A stretch of 64,000 nucleotides of DNA, taken from the NCBI GenBank assembly GCA_028283655.1, contig JAPWKE010000003.1, forward strand, positions 1,116,001-1,180,000. Direction: 5' to 3'. Numbering within the stretch: position 1 is the stretch's first letter; each line of letters opens with the position of its first letter. Below are positions 18,580 through 26,308 of the stretch, piece after piece. The notes below the pieces were generated by a model. The model ran no database searches. It was not told the origin of the DNA and was given only the letters and a program-made list of their open reading frames with translations. This DNA comes from Acidobacteriaceae bacterium (lineage in GTDB: Bacteria > Acidobacteriota > Terriglobia > Terriglobales > Acidobacteriaceae). The position numbers were made by a program, and so were the translations under genes.

Positions 18580-21452
18580 TATGCTGCCTCTCCGTTGCTG
18601 AACGTGAAACCGATAGAGTCAAGTGCTTCTGAGCACCGCGAACAAACTTCAGGCCAGCGTGCGTCTAGACCAACGTCCGGCACAACGCGCCAGCAGCGCC
18701 CGCACTTGGAGCCTTCTGCCAGTGTCGCTTCGATTAGCACCGCAGCGGCATCCTTGCTTGCACCAACCACCTGAACGCTTGCCTGTGAGACGTTGAAGAA
18801 CTCCGCAAGTGAGCTCTCGTATCGCGCGAGCACGATCGCCTCATCGGAACCTTCGCTGGCTATCACGCGAATGCTCGCTTCCAGAGCCTTGCCAATCGTC
18901 TTCGAATTACGCAGCGCCTCCAGTTCGATGTTGACCAGCGTGCGGACCGTGAAGAGCTTCTCCCAATCCGCTTCGATCCGTGAAATATCTCCCGGAACGA
19001 TGTCGGCAAGATCAGGGAAGAGTGCAAGATGAACACTCTTCTCGCGCCCCGCAACAGGCGGCAGGAACTGCCACACTTCATCGGCAGTGAAGCTGAGGAT
19101 CGGCGCAATCAAACGCGTGACCGCTTCCGCAATGCGCCACATCGCGGTCTGGGCAGAACGACGCGCAGGATCATTCGGCGCAAGCGTGTACAAACGGTCT
19201 TTCACCACGTCAGCGTAGAGCGCGGAGAGATCTGTATTCGTAAACGCATTCAACGCCTGATATGCACGATGGAACTCGAACTCGTCGTAAGCCTTGCGAA
19301 TCGTGACGTCCAGCTCAGCCGTACGAGCAAGAATGTATTGGTCGAGCGGCTGCATCATGCTCCACGGCACAGCGTGCTCGGCAGGCACAAAGCCGTCGAG
19401 GTTCGAGAGCAGGAAGCGCAGTGTGTTGCGCAGCTTGCGATAATTCTCGCTCACGCGTGCCATCAGGTTTTCGCTGGCTGCAACGTCTTCGCGGAAGTCG
19501 ACAGAAGCGACCCACAGACGAACAATTTCAGCACCAAGACGGTTCGCTACATCGACAGGATCAACGCCGTTGCCCAGCGACTTCGAGAACGCGCGGCCTT
19601 GCTCATCGAGCGTCCATCCGCTCGTAGCCACCATGCGATACGGCGCCTGGTCCTTGAGTCCAACGGAGGCAAGCAGGGACGAATGGAACCATCCGCGATG
19701 CTGATCGCCGCCTTCGGTGTACAGATCGGCAGGGAAGCTCAGCTCCGGTTCAACTTCCAGCACCGCATGCCAGCTTGCACCAGACTCAAACCAGACGTCG
19801 AGGATGTCCATCTCTTTGCGGAAGTGCTCGCCGCCGCAGTTCGCGCAAGCCGAACCCGCAGGTAGCAGCATGGAGACGTCTCGCTTATACCAGGCGTCCG
19901 CACCCTCTACAGCAAAGATGTCGACAACGCTCTTGTTGATGGCCTCATTGTTCAGTGGCTCGTGGCACTTCTCGCAAAGGAAGACTGCGATGGGCACGCC
20001 CCAGATACGCTGGCGCGAGATGCACCAGTCCGGGCGCGTCGCAATCATATTGGAGATGCGTTCTTCGCCCCAGCTCGGGTCCCACGCTACACGCTGAATC
20101 TCAGCCAGTGCGCGCTCTCGGAACGTACCGTTGCCCTTCGGCGAAAGTATCGGGGTCTCCATGCGGATGAACCACTGCTCAGTAGCACGGAAGATCAGTG
20201 GCTTGTGGCAACGCCAGCAATGCGGGTAGGAGTGCTCGATCTTCTGCTCGCCCATCAGGGCTTCGCGCGTCTTCAGCAACTCGATGATCGGTGTGTTGGC
20301 CTTATGAACGAAGAGGCCATCGTACTCAGGCAGGCCGTTGCGTAGCTTGCCTTGCGGATCGACATCGCAGGTAAGCCGCAGGTCATAGCGAACACCTGTC
20401 GCAAAATCGTCCGGGCCATGCGCCGGAGCCGTGTGGACAGCGCCTGTACCTTGCTCGGTCGTCACATAATCGGCGTTCACACCAAGCACTTCGCGTTCGA
20501 GGAAAGGATGCTGGAAGGTCACGCGGTCAAGCTGTGAGCCGAGGAACGATGCAATGGAGGATGCCGTCTTGAGGGCGCCGATCAGCCCGCAAGCTGCACG
20601 AACCTGCTCAACCAGAGCCTCTGCGACAATGTACACGTCTTCGCCATCTTCCAGCGCGACATACGTCACTTCAGGATTGAACGCGATGGCAAGCGACGCA
20701 GGCAACGTCCACGGCGTCGTCGTCCAGATGATCGTCCAGACGCGCTTGCCGCGAAGCTCCACTGCAATGTTTTCTGCCGGAGACGTCAACTGATAGCGCA
20801 CATACACACTGGGCGAGATGTGCTGTTCGTACTCAACCTCGGCTTCCGCCAGTGCCGTACGGTCATGCGAGCACCAGTAGACCGGCTTCAGACCCTTGTA
20901 GACGAAACCTTTTTCGTAGAAGCCGTAGAACGTCTCGAGAATCTTGGCTTCGTAGCCAAAGTTCATCGTCTTGTACGGATCGTTCCAGCGACCAAAGACG
21001 CCAAGGCGCTTGAACTGCGTGCGCTGTAGATCGACAAACTTTCCGGCATACTCGCGGCACGCCTGGCGAACCTCGACGGGGTCCATCTCAAGCTTTTTGC
21101 CGCCGAGCTTTTCGTCCACCTTGATCTCAATCGGCAGGCCGTGGCAGTCCCAGCCGGGGACGTACGGTGCGTCAAAGCCACCCATCGTCTTAGTCTTTAC
21201 CACGAAGTCCTTGATGCACTTGTTCAGCGCATGGCCAAGGTGAATCGCGCCGTTGGCGTACGGCGGGCCATCGTGGAGGATGTACTTCGGCGAGCCCGCG
21301 CGGGCGGCGCGAATCTGCTCATAGAGACCGGATTCGTCCCATCCGGCCAGTCGGGCCGGTTCATTCTGCGGAAGGTTTGCCTTCATGGCAAAATCCGTCT
21401 TCGGCAGGTTCAGGGTGTCTTTCAGCTTCTTCGGTGCGTCTGTTGCAGCCAT
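18579..21452 (-). CDS. ileS: Isoleucyl-tRNA synthetase
   Basis: The 957-residue class I synthetase has HLGH near residue 70 in DGPPYANGAIHLGHALNK. An editing domain sits in the middle (TTTPWTLPAS, YVTTEQGTGAVHTAPAHGPDDF). The KMSKS-loop equivalent is SKSLGN near 620, here read as AFSKSLGN, with Phe replacing the usual Met before SKS. The C-terminal zinc finger CGRCW...CSRCSEAL is intact, as in the bacterial type 1 enzyme. It is the first gene of a run with lspA, uvrA and the TPR protein. The leader upstream holds two small hairpins. Confidence 0.97.
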   Translation of the reverse strand: MAATDAPKKLKDTLNLPKTDFAMKANLPQNEPARLAGWDESGLYEQIRAARAGSPKYILHDGPPYANGAIHLGHALNKCIKDFVVKTKTMGGFDAPYVPGWDCHGLPIEIKVDEKLGGKKLEMDPVEVRQACREYAGKFVDLQRTQFKRLGVFGRWNDPYKTMNFGYEAKILETFYGFYEKGFVYKGLKPVYWCSHDRTALAEAEVEYEQHISPSVYVRYQLTSPAENIAVELRGKRVWTIIWTTTPWTLPASLAIAFNPEVTYVALEDGEDVYIVAEALVEQVRAACGLIGALKTASSIASFLGSQLDRVTFQHPFLEREVLGVNADYVTTEQGTGAVHTAPAHGPDDFATGVRYDLRLTCDVDPQGKLRNGLPEYDGLFVHKANTPIIELLKTREALMGEQKIEHSYPHCWRCHKPLIFRATEQWFIRMETPILSPKGNGTFRERALAEIQRVAWDPSWGEERISNMIATRPDWCISRQRIWGVPIAVFLCEKCHEPLNNEAINKSVVDIFAVEGADAWYKRDVSMLLPAGSACANCGGEHFRKEMDILDVWFESGASWHAVLEVEPELSFPADLYTEGGDQHRGWFHSSLLASVGLKDQAPYRMVATSGWTLDEQGRAFSKSLGNGVDPVDVANRLGAEIVRLWVASVDFREDVAASENLMARVSENYRKLRNTLRFLLSNLDGFVPAEHAVPWSMMQPLDQYILARTAELDVTIRKAYDEFEFHRAYQALNAFTNTDLSALYADVVKDRLYTLAPNDPARRSAQTAMWRIAEAVTRLIAPILSFTADEVWQFLPPVAGREKSVHLALFPDLADIVPGDISRIEADWEKLFTVRTLVNIELEALRNSKTIGKALEASIRVIASEGSDEAIVLARYESSLAEFFNVSQASVQVVGASKDAAAVLIEATLAEGSKCGRCWRVVPDVGLDARWPEVCSRCSEALDSIGFTFSNGEAA

Positions 21453-21488
21453 TCCTCATCCTCAAACTGGCTGCCGTTGAGCGGGATA

Positions 21489-21538
21489 CTCCGGAGCTTA
21501 TGCGCCGGAGAAGGCAGCCAAACCCTTATTGTAAGGGT
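21489..21538 (-). promoter_or_regulatory. Two short hairpins in the ileS leader
   Basis: Reading toward ileS, the first hairpin has arms at 21532-21538 and 21522-21528 (ACCCTTA/TAAGGGT, 3-nt loop). The second has arms at 21505-21510 and 21489-21494 (CTCCGG/CCGGAG, 10-nt loop). They lie 37-86 bp before the ileS start. A T-box is not apparent. They could be regulatory or incidental. Confidence 0.3.
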
Positions 21539-21727
21539 GAGCAGGCGGTATCTGCAGGGGTTCTCCACCGAGACGAAACATCCACATGGGTATTAGCGTC
21601 TAATCTCCTCATGTAGGCGAGTCGCAGCGAAAGACTCCGATAGTTTGTAGAATTGTTCCCACAACCGCGAGTTGCCTTCGGGTAGCCAGCCGCAGACGAG
21701 ATAGGAAAGAGTTCTCCCAAACTCCAG

Positions 21728-22702
21728 ATGCCTCAAGATCTACTCCCGCCCGAACTGAATCCGAGCCAACCGGCGCCTCCCACGCACGCTGTCAGCCAAG
21801 CTCCTACGCTTTCTGAGGTAAAGGAGAGTGGCCCGTTTGCCTCGCTCATTTCGAACCTCCGCGACGCATTCTTCCCGGAAAAGCTTCCGCCGCTCGTGCT
21901 GGAGTCCAAGCCCATCGCGGTTCCGGACCGCATGCGCACGAAGATGAGCAAGCAGTCGCTCGCGGCTTCGATTACGTTCTACGCGCTGCTTATCCTGCTG
22001 TTCATCATTCTTGTCCGCAAGCATGTACAGCTGGCCGCGCCGATTCCTCCGCAGGTTACGCAGTTGATTGCTCCGCCTCCACCACCACCTCCGGCGCCTC
22101 CCAAGGCCACACAGATGGGCGGCGGCGGCGGCCAGAAGGGCCCCACTCCGGTCACTCAGGGCCATCTGCCGAAGCTGGATACCAAGCAGATCATGCCGCC
22201 GAAGGCTCCTCCGACGGAAGCTCCCAAGCTCGCCGTTGAGCCTACCGTGGTGGTTCAGCCAAATCTGAAGCTGGCAGACAGCAAGCTGCCTGACCTCGGC
22301 GCACCGAACTCGAACCTGAAGGGCTTCTCGCTCGGCAACGGTTCGGGAACCGGTATCGGTTCAGGCAATGGCTCCGGCATCGGTCCCGGTTCGGGCGGCA
22401 ACATGGGAGGCGGCGTTTACCGTATCGGTGGCTCCGTTCGTGCCCCAGTGCTTACCTTCCAGGTCGATCCCGAATTCTCGGAAGAAGCCCGCAAGGCTAA
22501 GTTCTCGGGGAACGTCCTCGTCGGCCTCATCATCGACGAACAGGGACACCCGCAGAACGTCCACGTTATTCGTGATGTCGGCATGGGCCTTGGCGCAAAA
22601 GCTGTCGAAGCTGTGAAGCAGTACAAATTTCGCCCGGCAACCAAGGACGGAAAGCCTGTCAAAGTTCAACTGTCGATCGAAGTGAACTTCCAGATTTTCT
22701 AG
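21728..22702 (+). CDS. TonB family energy transducer
   Basis: The 324-residue protein has an N-terminal cytoplasmic segment, one membrane helix (about 77-98, LAASITFYALLILLFIILV), a Pro-rich periplasmic linker (APPPPPPPAPPK and PPKAPPTEAPK), a Gly/Ser-rich stretch, and a C-terminal TonB domain (about 240-324, DPEFSEEARKAKFSGNVLVGLIID, ending VNFQIF). It couples proton-motive force to TonB-dependent receptors. No exbB or exbD lies next to it. One receptor is encoded in this window (54478-56982), but pairing is not shown. The N-terminal cytoplasmic extension is longer than in E. coli TonB. Confidence 0.9.
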   Translation: MPQDLLPPELNPSQPAPPTHAVSQAPTLSEVKESGPFASLISNLRDAFFPEKLPPLVLESKPIAVPDRMRTKMSKQSLAASITFYALLILLFIILVRKHVQLAAPIPPQVTQLIAPPPPPPPAPPKATQMGGGGGQKGPTPVTQGHLPKLDTKQIMPPKAPPTEAPKLAVEPTVVVQPNLKLADSKLPDLGAPNSNLKGFSLGNGSGTGIGSGNGSGIGPGSGGNMGGGVYRIGGSVRAPVLTFQVDPEFSEEARKAKFSGNVLVGLIIDEQGHPQNVHVIRDVGMGLGAKAVEAVKQYKFRPATKDGKPVKVQLSIEVNFQIF

Positions 22703-22721
22703 CAGAATCAGGAATTCCGTA

Positions 22722-22754
22722 AAAAAGAGCCCGCCGTCATCGGCGGGCTTTCTC
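22722..22754. terminator. Bidirectional intrinsic terminator after tonB
   Basis: A run of A precedes the perfect 9-bp stem AGCCCGCCG-TCAT-CGGCGGGCT (22728-22749), which is followed by TTCT. The A and T flanks suit termination from both sides. It lies between tonB and the convergent small frame at 22764. Confidence 0.85.
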
Positions 22755-22763
22755 CATAGGTGC

Positions 22764-22931
22764 TTACTTCTTCCTGCTGATCCGGCGCAAGAGCCAAACC
22801 TGCCACCACCTGCGGCGTTCATGAAGCCCGGAATTCCCCGGAAAAAGAACGACGTTGCCACCACGTTCCATCCGTGTGCAAACGACTCCAGCGCGAAACG
22901 AAGGGAACGGAATGACATTGGAAGCGGACAT
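22764..22931 (-). CDS. Small basic protein, 55 residues, unknown function
   Basis: ATG 22931 follows AAGGGGAGC and the frame runs to TAA at 22764. The protein starts MSASNVIPFPSFRAG and contains a second similar element (GGNVVLFPGNSG). It ends in a Trp/Arg-rich basic tail (ERRRWWQVWLLRRISRKK). The repeated N-V-[IV]-x-FP element and the amphipathic, positively charged tail argue that it is coding. It lies 44 bp downstream of the CYTH gene on the same strand and ends just before the shared terminator. A 185-codon frame overlaps it in another phase, but that one runs through the terminator and into the antisense of tonB. Spacing of the ribosome site is short, so confidence is moderate. Confidence 0.45.
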   Translation of the reverse strand: MSASNVIPFPSFRAGVVCTRMERGGNVVLFPGNSGLHERRRWWQVWLLRRISRKK

Positions 22932-22975
22932 GCTCCCCTTATCGGCGTTCGCTTCCTGTACTTGAGAAACTTTTC

Positions 22976-23563
22976 CTAGCTGCCGACGGTTGCCATACCA
23001 ATCTCATCGAAGGTGAGATTTTCTGCGGGGCTTCCTGTCTCTTTCTTCCAGGCAAGAAAGAGCGATCCATAGCTGGACGTAGAGCAGGCATCGTTGTCCA
23101 CGTGCAGCCGTTCCAGCATCGCCTCAATCCACTCGGGACGCCCCTCAAGCTCGGCCCAGACGCCGATCGGCGTCTCATCCAGCACAAGGTGCCCATCCTC
23201 GGCGTCCCACTCGGTACGGTACTTTTCGTAGCGGAAGACAGGGCCGTACCCGAGACGCGTAAACACCTCGGCCAGGGCCTCTCCATCGCTCACAATCGTC
23301 TCTGTCTCAACGCGGGTTTTGAAGCGGGAAGCAGGATCGACGTGGTCCGGCACACGTTTGTGCGTCAGCGTACAACGTTCTCCATACTGTCGTATGCGGA
23401 GTAACTCCGTGCGGTGCCGCAGTGTCCGGTCGGGCGTGTCGTACAGCGTATTGCTTTCGAACAAGCGCGGCGTAACTAAGGTGAATCCAGCAGATTCGGC
23501 TTTAGCGGCGAACCCCGTAACGTCAGCGACCGTAAACTTCAGCTCAATTTCTGCAGCCTGCAT
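22976..23563 (-). CDS. CYTH-domain protein (class IV adenylate cyclase / triphosphatase family)
   Basis: The 195-residue protein begins MQAAEIELKFTV and carries the CYTH signature ExExK (residues 5-9). Charged strands of the triphosphate tunnel follow: LRIRQYGERCTLTHKRV, VETETIV, YEKYRTEW and LDETPIGVWAELEG. Known members hydrolyse inorganic or thiamine triphosphate or make cAMP; the sequence alone does not choose. Its start is 11 bp from an open frame in the other direction, so the promoter must overlap the beginning of the Sua5-type gene. Confidence 0.85.
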   Translation of the reverse strand: MQAAEIELKFTVADVTGFAAKAESAGFTLVTPRLFESNTLYDTPDRTLRHRTELLRIRQYGERCTLTHKRVPDHVDPASRFKTRVETETIVSDGEALAEVFTRLGYGPVFRYEKYRTEWDAEDGHLVLDETPIGVWAELEGRPEWIEAMLERLHVDNDACSTSSYGSLFLAWKKETGSPAENLTFDEIGMATVGS

Positions 23564-23610
23564 GCGCCGAGTATATGCCTAGGCCGCCGTCCGCTACGAT
23601 GGAATCGAAG

Positions 23611-24615
23611 ATGTCTACGACCACACTGAAACTCGATGCAAACAACCCTGCCGACCTGCTTCGTGCCGCTGAGATGCTGCGCCGGGGCCTGCTGGTAGCG
23701 TTTCCGACGGAAACCGTCTACGGATTGGGCGCAAACGCTCTGAATACCGAGGCTGTACAAAGTATTTTCGAAGCCAAGCAGCGCCCGGCCTGGGATCCGC
23801 TCATCGTCCACCTCGGAACGGTGGCGCAGTTGAAGCAGGTCGCAGAAGTCCCCGAGGAGTTCAAGCGTCGAATCGCCCGCCTGGTGCTGCGTTTCTGGCC
23901 CGGCCCGCTGACGCTGCTTCTACCGCGCAAAGCCGCTATCCCTGACGCAGTCACCGCCGGACGCCCGCTCGTTGGCGTCCGCGTGCCTGCGTTGAACAAT
24001 ATTCGCTTCCTGATCGAGCACGCGGGGGTGCCGATTGCCGCACCCAGCGCAAACACCTTCGGCCACACCAGCCCCACCACTGCGGCGCACGTGCTCGCCG
24101 ACCTCGACGGCCGCATCGATGCGGTGCTGGACGGTGGTCCGACCAGTGTCGGCGTGGAATCAACTGTTCTTGACCCCACCCAGACCCCCATGGTGCTCTA
24201 TCGCCCCGGAGCCATCACCGCCCAGCAGATTGAAGAGGTTAGTGGTGTGCCCGTCGTTGTGTTTGAGCCGCCAGTCAACGCGTCAACGCCGGAATCGCTA
24301 CCTTCGCCCGGCGTAGGGATTCGTCACTACGCACCGAACGCTCGCGTCAGGTTGCTTGAAAACGCTGCACAAGGGCAGATCATCGCCACCGGCGGAGGCG
24401 TCCTGCTACCCGAGGGCTGGCAGGCTTCTGCTGAAGCCACTATCTTTGCGTGGGGGCCATGGGATGAGCCTGAAACGCTGGCGCAAAGGCTCTTCGCTGG
24501 TCTGCGTGAGTTGGACGCCCTGAATGTGGAAGAGATCGTCGTTCCGATCCCGCCACCGGGAGGCGTTCGTGATGCGCTGCGTGATCGTCTGCTGAAGGCA
24601 GCAAAAGAGAAGTAG
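23611..24615 (+). CDS. L-threonylcarbamoyladenylate synthase (Sua5/TsaC family)
   Basis: Makes threonylcarbamoyl-AMP for the t6A modification of ANN-decoding tRNAs. The protein has RRGLLVAFPTETVYGLGANA, PAWDPLIVHLG, FWPGPLTLLLPR and ESTVLD, all of the YrdC-fold core. A C-terminal Sua5 domain of about 110 residues (PGVGIRHYAPNARVRLLE onward) marks the long Sua5 type. In-frame starts at 23575, 23599 and 23611 exist. I prefer 23611 (MSTTTLKLDANN) because it leaves room for a divergent promoter and follows a GGAA-like site. Confidence 0.9.
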   Translation: MSTTTLKLDANNPADLLRAAEMLRRGLLVAFPTETVYGLGANALNTEAVQSIFEAKQRPAWDPLIVHLGTVAQLKQVAEVPEEFKRRIARLVLRFWPGPLTLLLPRKAAIPDAVTAGRPLVGVRVPALNNIRFLIEHAGVPIAAPSANTFGHTSPTTAAHVLADLDGRIDAVLDGGPTSVGVESTVLDPTQTPMVLYRPGAITAQQIEEVSGVPVVVFEPPVNASTPESLPSPGVGIRHYAPNARVRLLENAAQGQIIATGGGVLLPEGWQASAEATIFAWGPWDEPETLAQRLFAGLRELDALNVEEIVVPIPPPGGVRDALRDRLLKAAKEK

Positions 24616-24639
24616 CCAAGAAGGGAGAAATAGCTGCGG

Positions 24640-25014
24640 CTACTTCATCACCGTCTGCTGCTGGGCCTCAGAGCCCTTGTAGAGGTACTTGATGCAGCTC
24701 TTGTAGATCATCACGCGCTGGCGACCGACGCGCAGCTTGATCGCGCACTTGTCGAACCACTGGATCACGCCGTGGATCTCTTCGCCATCTTCCAGCACAA
24801 CGGTCATCTCCGTTTGCTGCTGAATCTGCTTTTGGAAGTAGAAAACTTCCGCATGGGAGCTTTCGGGCACGCCGTGCTGCTCCGAGAGCATCGCGTGTGA
24901 CAGTGGGTCTTCGCCCTGCTGCGGATCGCGACGACGGTTCAGCCCTGCAAGGGATGGTCGAACGAGTTTGCGCGTTCCGTTGAACGCGTCCGAATCTGAC
25001 TTCTGTGTAGCCAC
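24640..25014 (-). CDS. Hfq-like RNA-binding protein with N-terminal extension
   Basis: The 124-residue protein starts at GTG 25014 behind GAGGTGAT. Residues about 52-115 match an Hfq/Sm fold. They carry an N-terminal helix (AEVFYFQKQIQQQT), Sm1 (TVVLEDGEEIHGVIQWFDKCAIKLR) and Sm2 with YKSCIKYL in place of the bacterial YKHAIS motif. The first ~50 residues are a charged, disordered-looking extension (RRRDPQQGEDP) absent from E. coli Hfq. The inferred role is sRNA or mRNA binding as a hexamer. The His of YKH, important on the proximal face, is replaced by Ser. It lies downstream of and opposite to the Sua5 gene. Confidence 0.75.
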   Translation of the reverse strand: MATQKSDSDAFNGTRKLVRPSLAGLNRRRDPQQGEDPLSHAMLSEQHGVPESSHAEVFYFQKQIQQQTEMTVVLEDGEEIHGVIQWFDKCAIKLRVGRQRVMIYKSCIKYLYKGSEAQQQTVMK

Positions 25015-25141
25015 GCAATCACCTCAAGAGAACAGCACGCGCGTCGAAAACACGCGCATGGAAAACAAACCGCTGCGGAACAAGTTGTTTGTTAGATGCA
25101 ATGACGCTATCACAGGGCAGAAGGTTTCTGCCTAAAACCAC

Positions 25142-26269
25142 CTAAACGGACGACTCTTCCATCTCCATCGTAAATGCGTCCAAGCTCAATCCACGCAACA
25201 AGTTACGTCTCATGCCGCTTTGCACTGCATCCAGTCCCCGAACCGCGCGCTCCAGCCAGGCGAAGGAAAAAGTGGAGGCCATGCGTTCCAGGTCGGCTCG
25301 AACGTCCACATTTCGAACTCGCTCGGCTGCTCCAGCCTGTGTGAGCAAAATGTCCTCAAGCACGCTCGCCAGTGCTCGGAGCAGGGCAACCGTCTTCTCC
25401 TGTCCCTCCGCACCGGCACGGTACGTCTCCGTCGATTTGAACAACGCCGTATGCTCGCCGGAACGCTCCACCGTACGCAGCAGCAGCAAAGCATCGTTGC
25501 GAGCCGCAACATACGCCGGCAGATTGAACGAGAGCGCACGCCCCACGGCTCCTTCGCTCAGCCGGGCGATCAGCTCACGCTCCTTGGCCGAACCCGCTGC
25601 CTGTTGTTGCAGCAGGGCAGAGATTTCTTCAGCGGGCAATGAGCCCAGGCGCGCCACCCCGCAGCGCGAGCGGATCGTCGGCAGCAACTCGCCGAGGTTC
25701 TCCGCCAGAAGAATCAGGTGGGCGTAAGCAGGTGGCTCTTCGAGCAGCTTCAGCAGCGAGTTCGCCGCTTCTTTCATGAACGCCGACGACGTAATCAGGA
25801 AGACTTTAGCAGGCGCTTCCACGGGGAGATACGCCGCACGCTGAATCATCGTGCGAATCTGCCCTAGCTTGACCAGCAACTGTGGCGGATCGGGCGGAAT
25901 CACCAGCACATCCGGATGCGTCTGCACCAGCACGCGCGTCTCTTTCTTGTCCGTCTCGCGCATGTCTTCGCGAGCAGCAACAGCCTCGGCGACTTTCTCT
26001 TCCAGCGACGCGCTGGCTGCGATCCGCGTACAGTTCGCGCAAACCCCACAGAATGCGGCTAACTCGCGGCCATCCGCTGCAACCTCACGGGGCTTCTTCT
26101 GGCACTCCAGCGCCATCGTCAGCATGAGAGCCAACGTGTACTTGCCAGCACCGCGTGGGCCCGCCAGGATCAGCGAATGAGGAAAGCGCCCCGCCGCGAT
26201 TGACGCGCGCAGACTCTCCACCGTACTCGTGTTGCCAAGAAACTCCGCAAATGTCGCCGGAAATGCCAT
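25142..26269 (-). CDS. holB: DNA polymerase III delta-prime subunit (clamp loader)
   Basis: An AAA+ clamp-loader subunit of 375 residues. It starts MAFPATFAEFLGNTSTVESL, with HSLILAGPRGAGKYT as the P-loop (about 31-45). Zinc-type cysteines are present (CQKK, then CGVCANC). KVFLITSSAFMKEAANSLLKLLEEPP is the conserved region around the SRC motif, with TIRSRCGVARLG as SRC. DnaX and SSB partners are elsewhere. It lies at the end of the tmk-P450-holB run; tmk next to holB is the common arrangement, and here a P450 gene sits between them. Confidence 0.9.
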   Translation of the reverse strand: MAFPATFAEFLGNTSTVESLRASIAAGRFPHSLILAGPRGAGKYTLALMLTMALECQKKPREVAADGRELAAFCGVCANCTRIAASASLEEKVAEAVAAREDMRETDKKETRVLVQTHPDVLVIPPDPPQLLVKLGQIRTMIQRAAYLPVEAPAKVFLITSSAFMKEAANSLLKLLEEPPAYAHLILLAENLGELLPTIRSRCGVARLGSLPAEEISALLQQQAAGSAKERELIARLSEGAVGRALSFNLPAYVAARNDALLLLRTVERSGEHTALFKSTETYRAGAEGQEKTVALLRALASVLEDILLTQAGAAERVRNVDVRADLERMASTFSFAWLERAVRGLDAVQSGMRRNLLRGLSLDAFTMEMEESSV

Positions 26270-26308
26270 ACAGTGAGGCTATCGTAACCGTGCCTGTTGA
26301 TGCGTGGC

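Noticed and set aside
22361-22918. A 185-codon minus-strand frame overlapping the end of tonB
   Set aside because: It runs antisense through the TonB domain and across the terminator at 22728-22749. The 55-codon frame in another phase at 22764-22931 is the better candidate.
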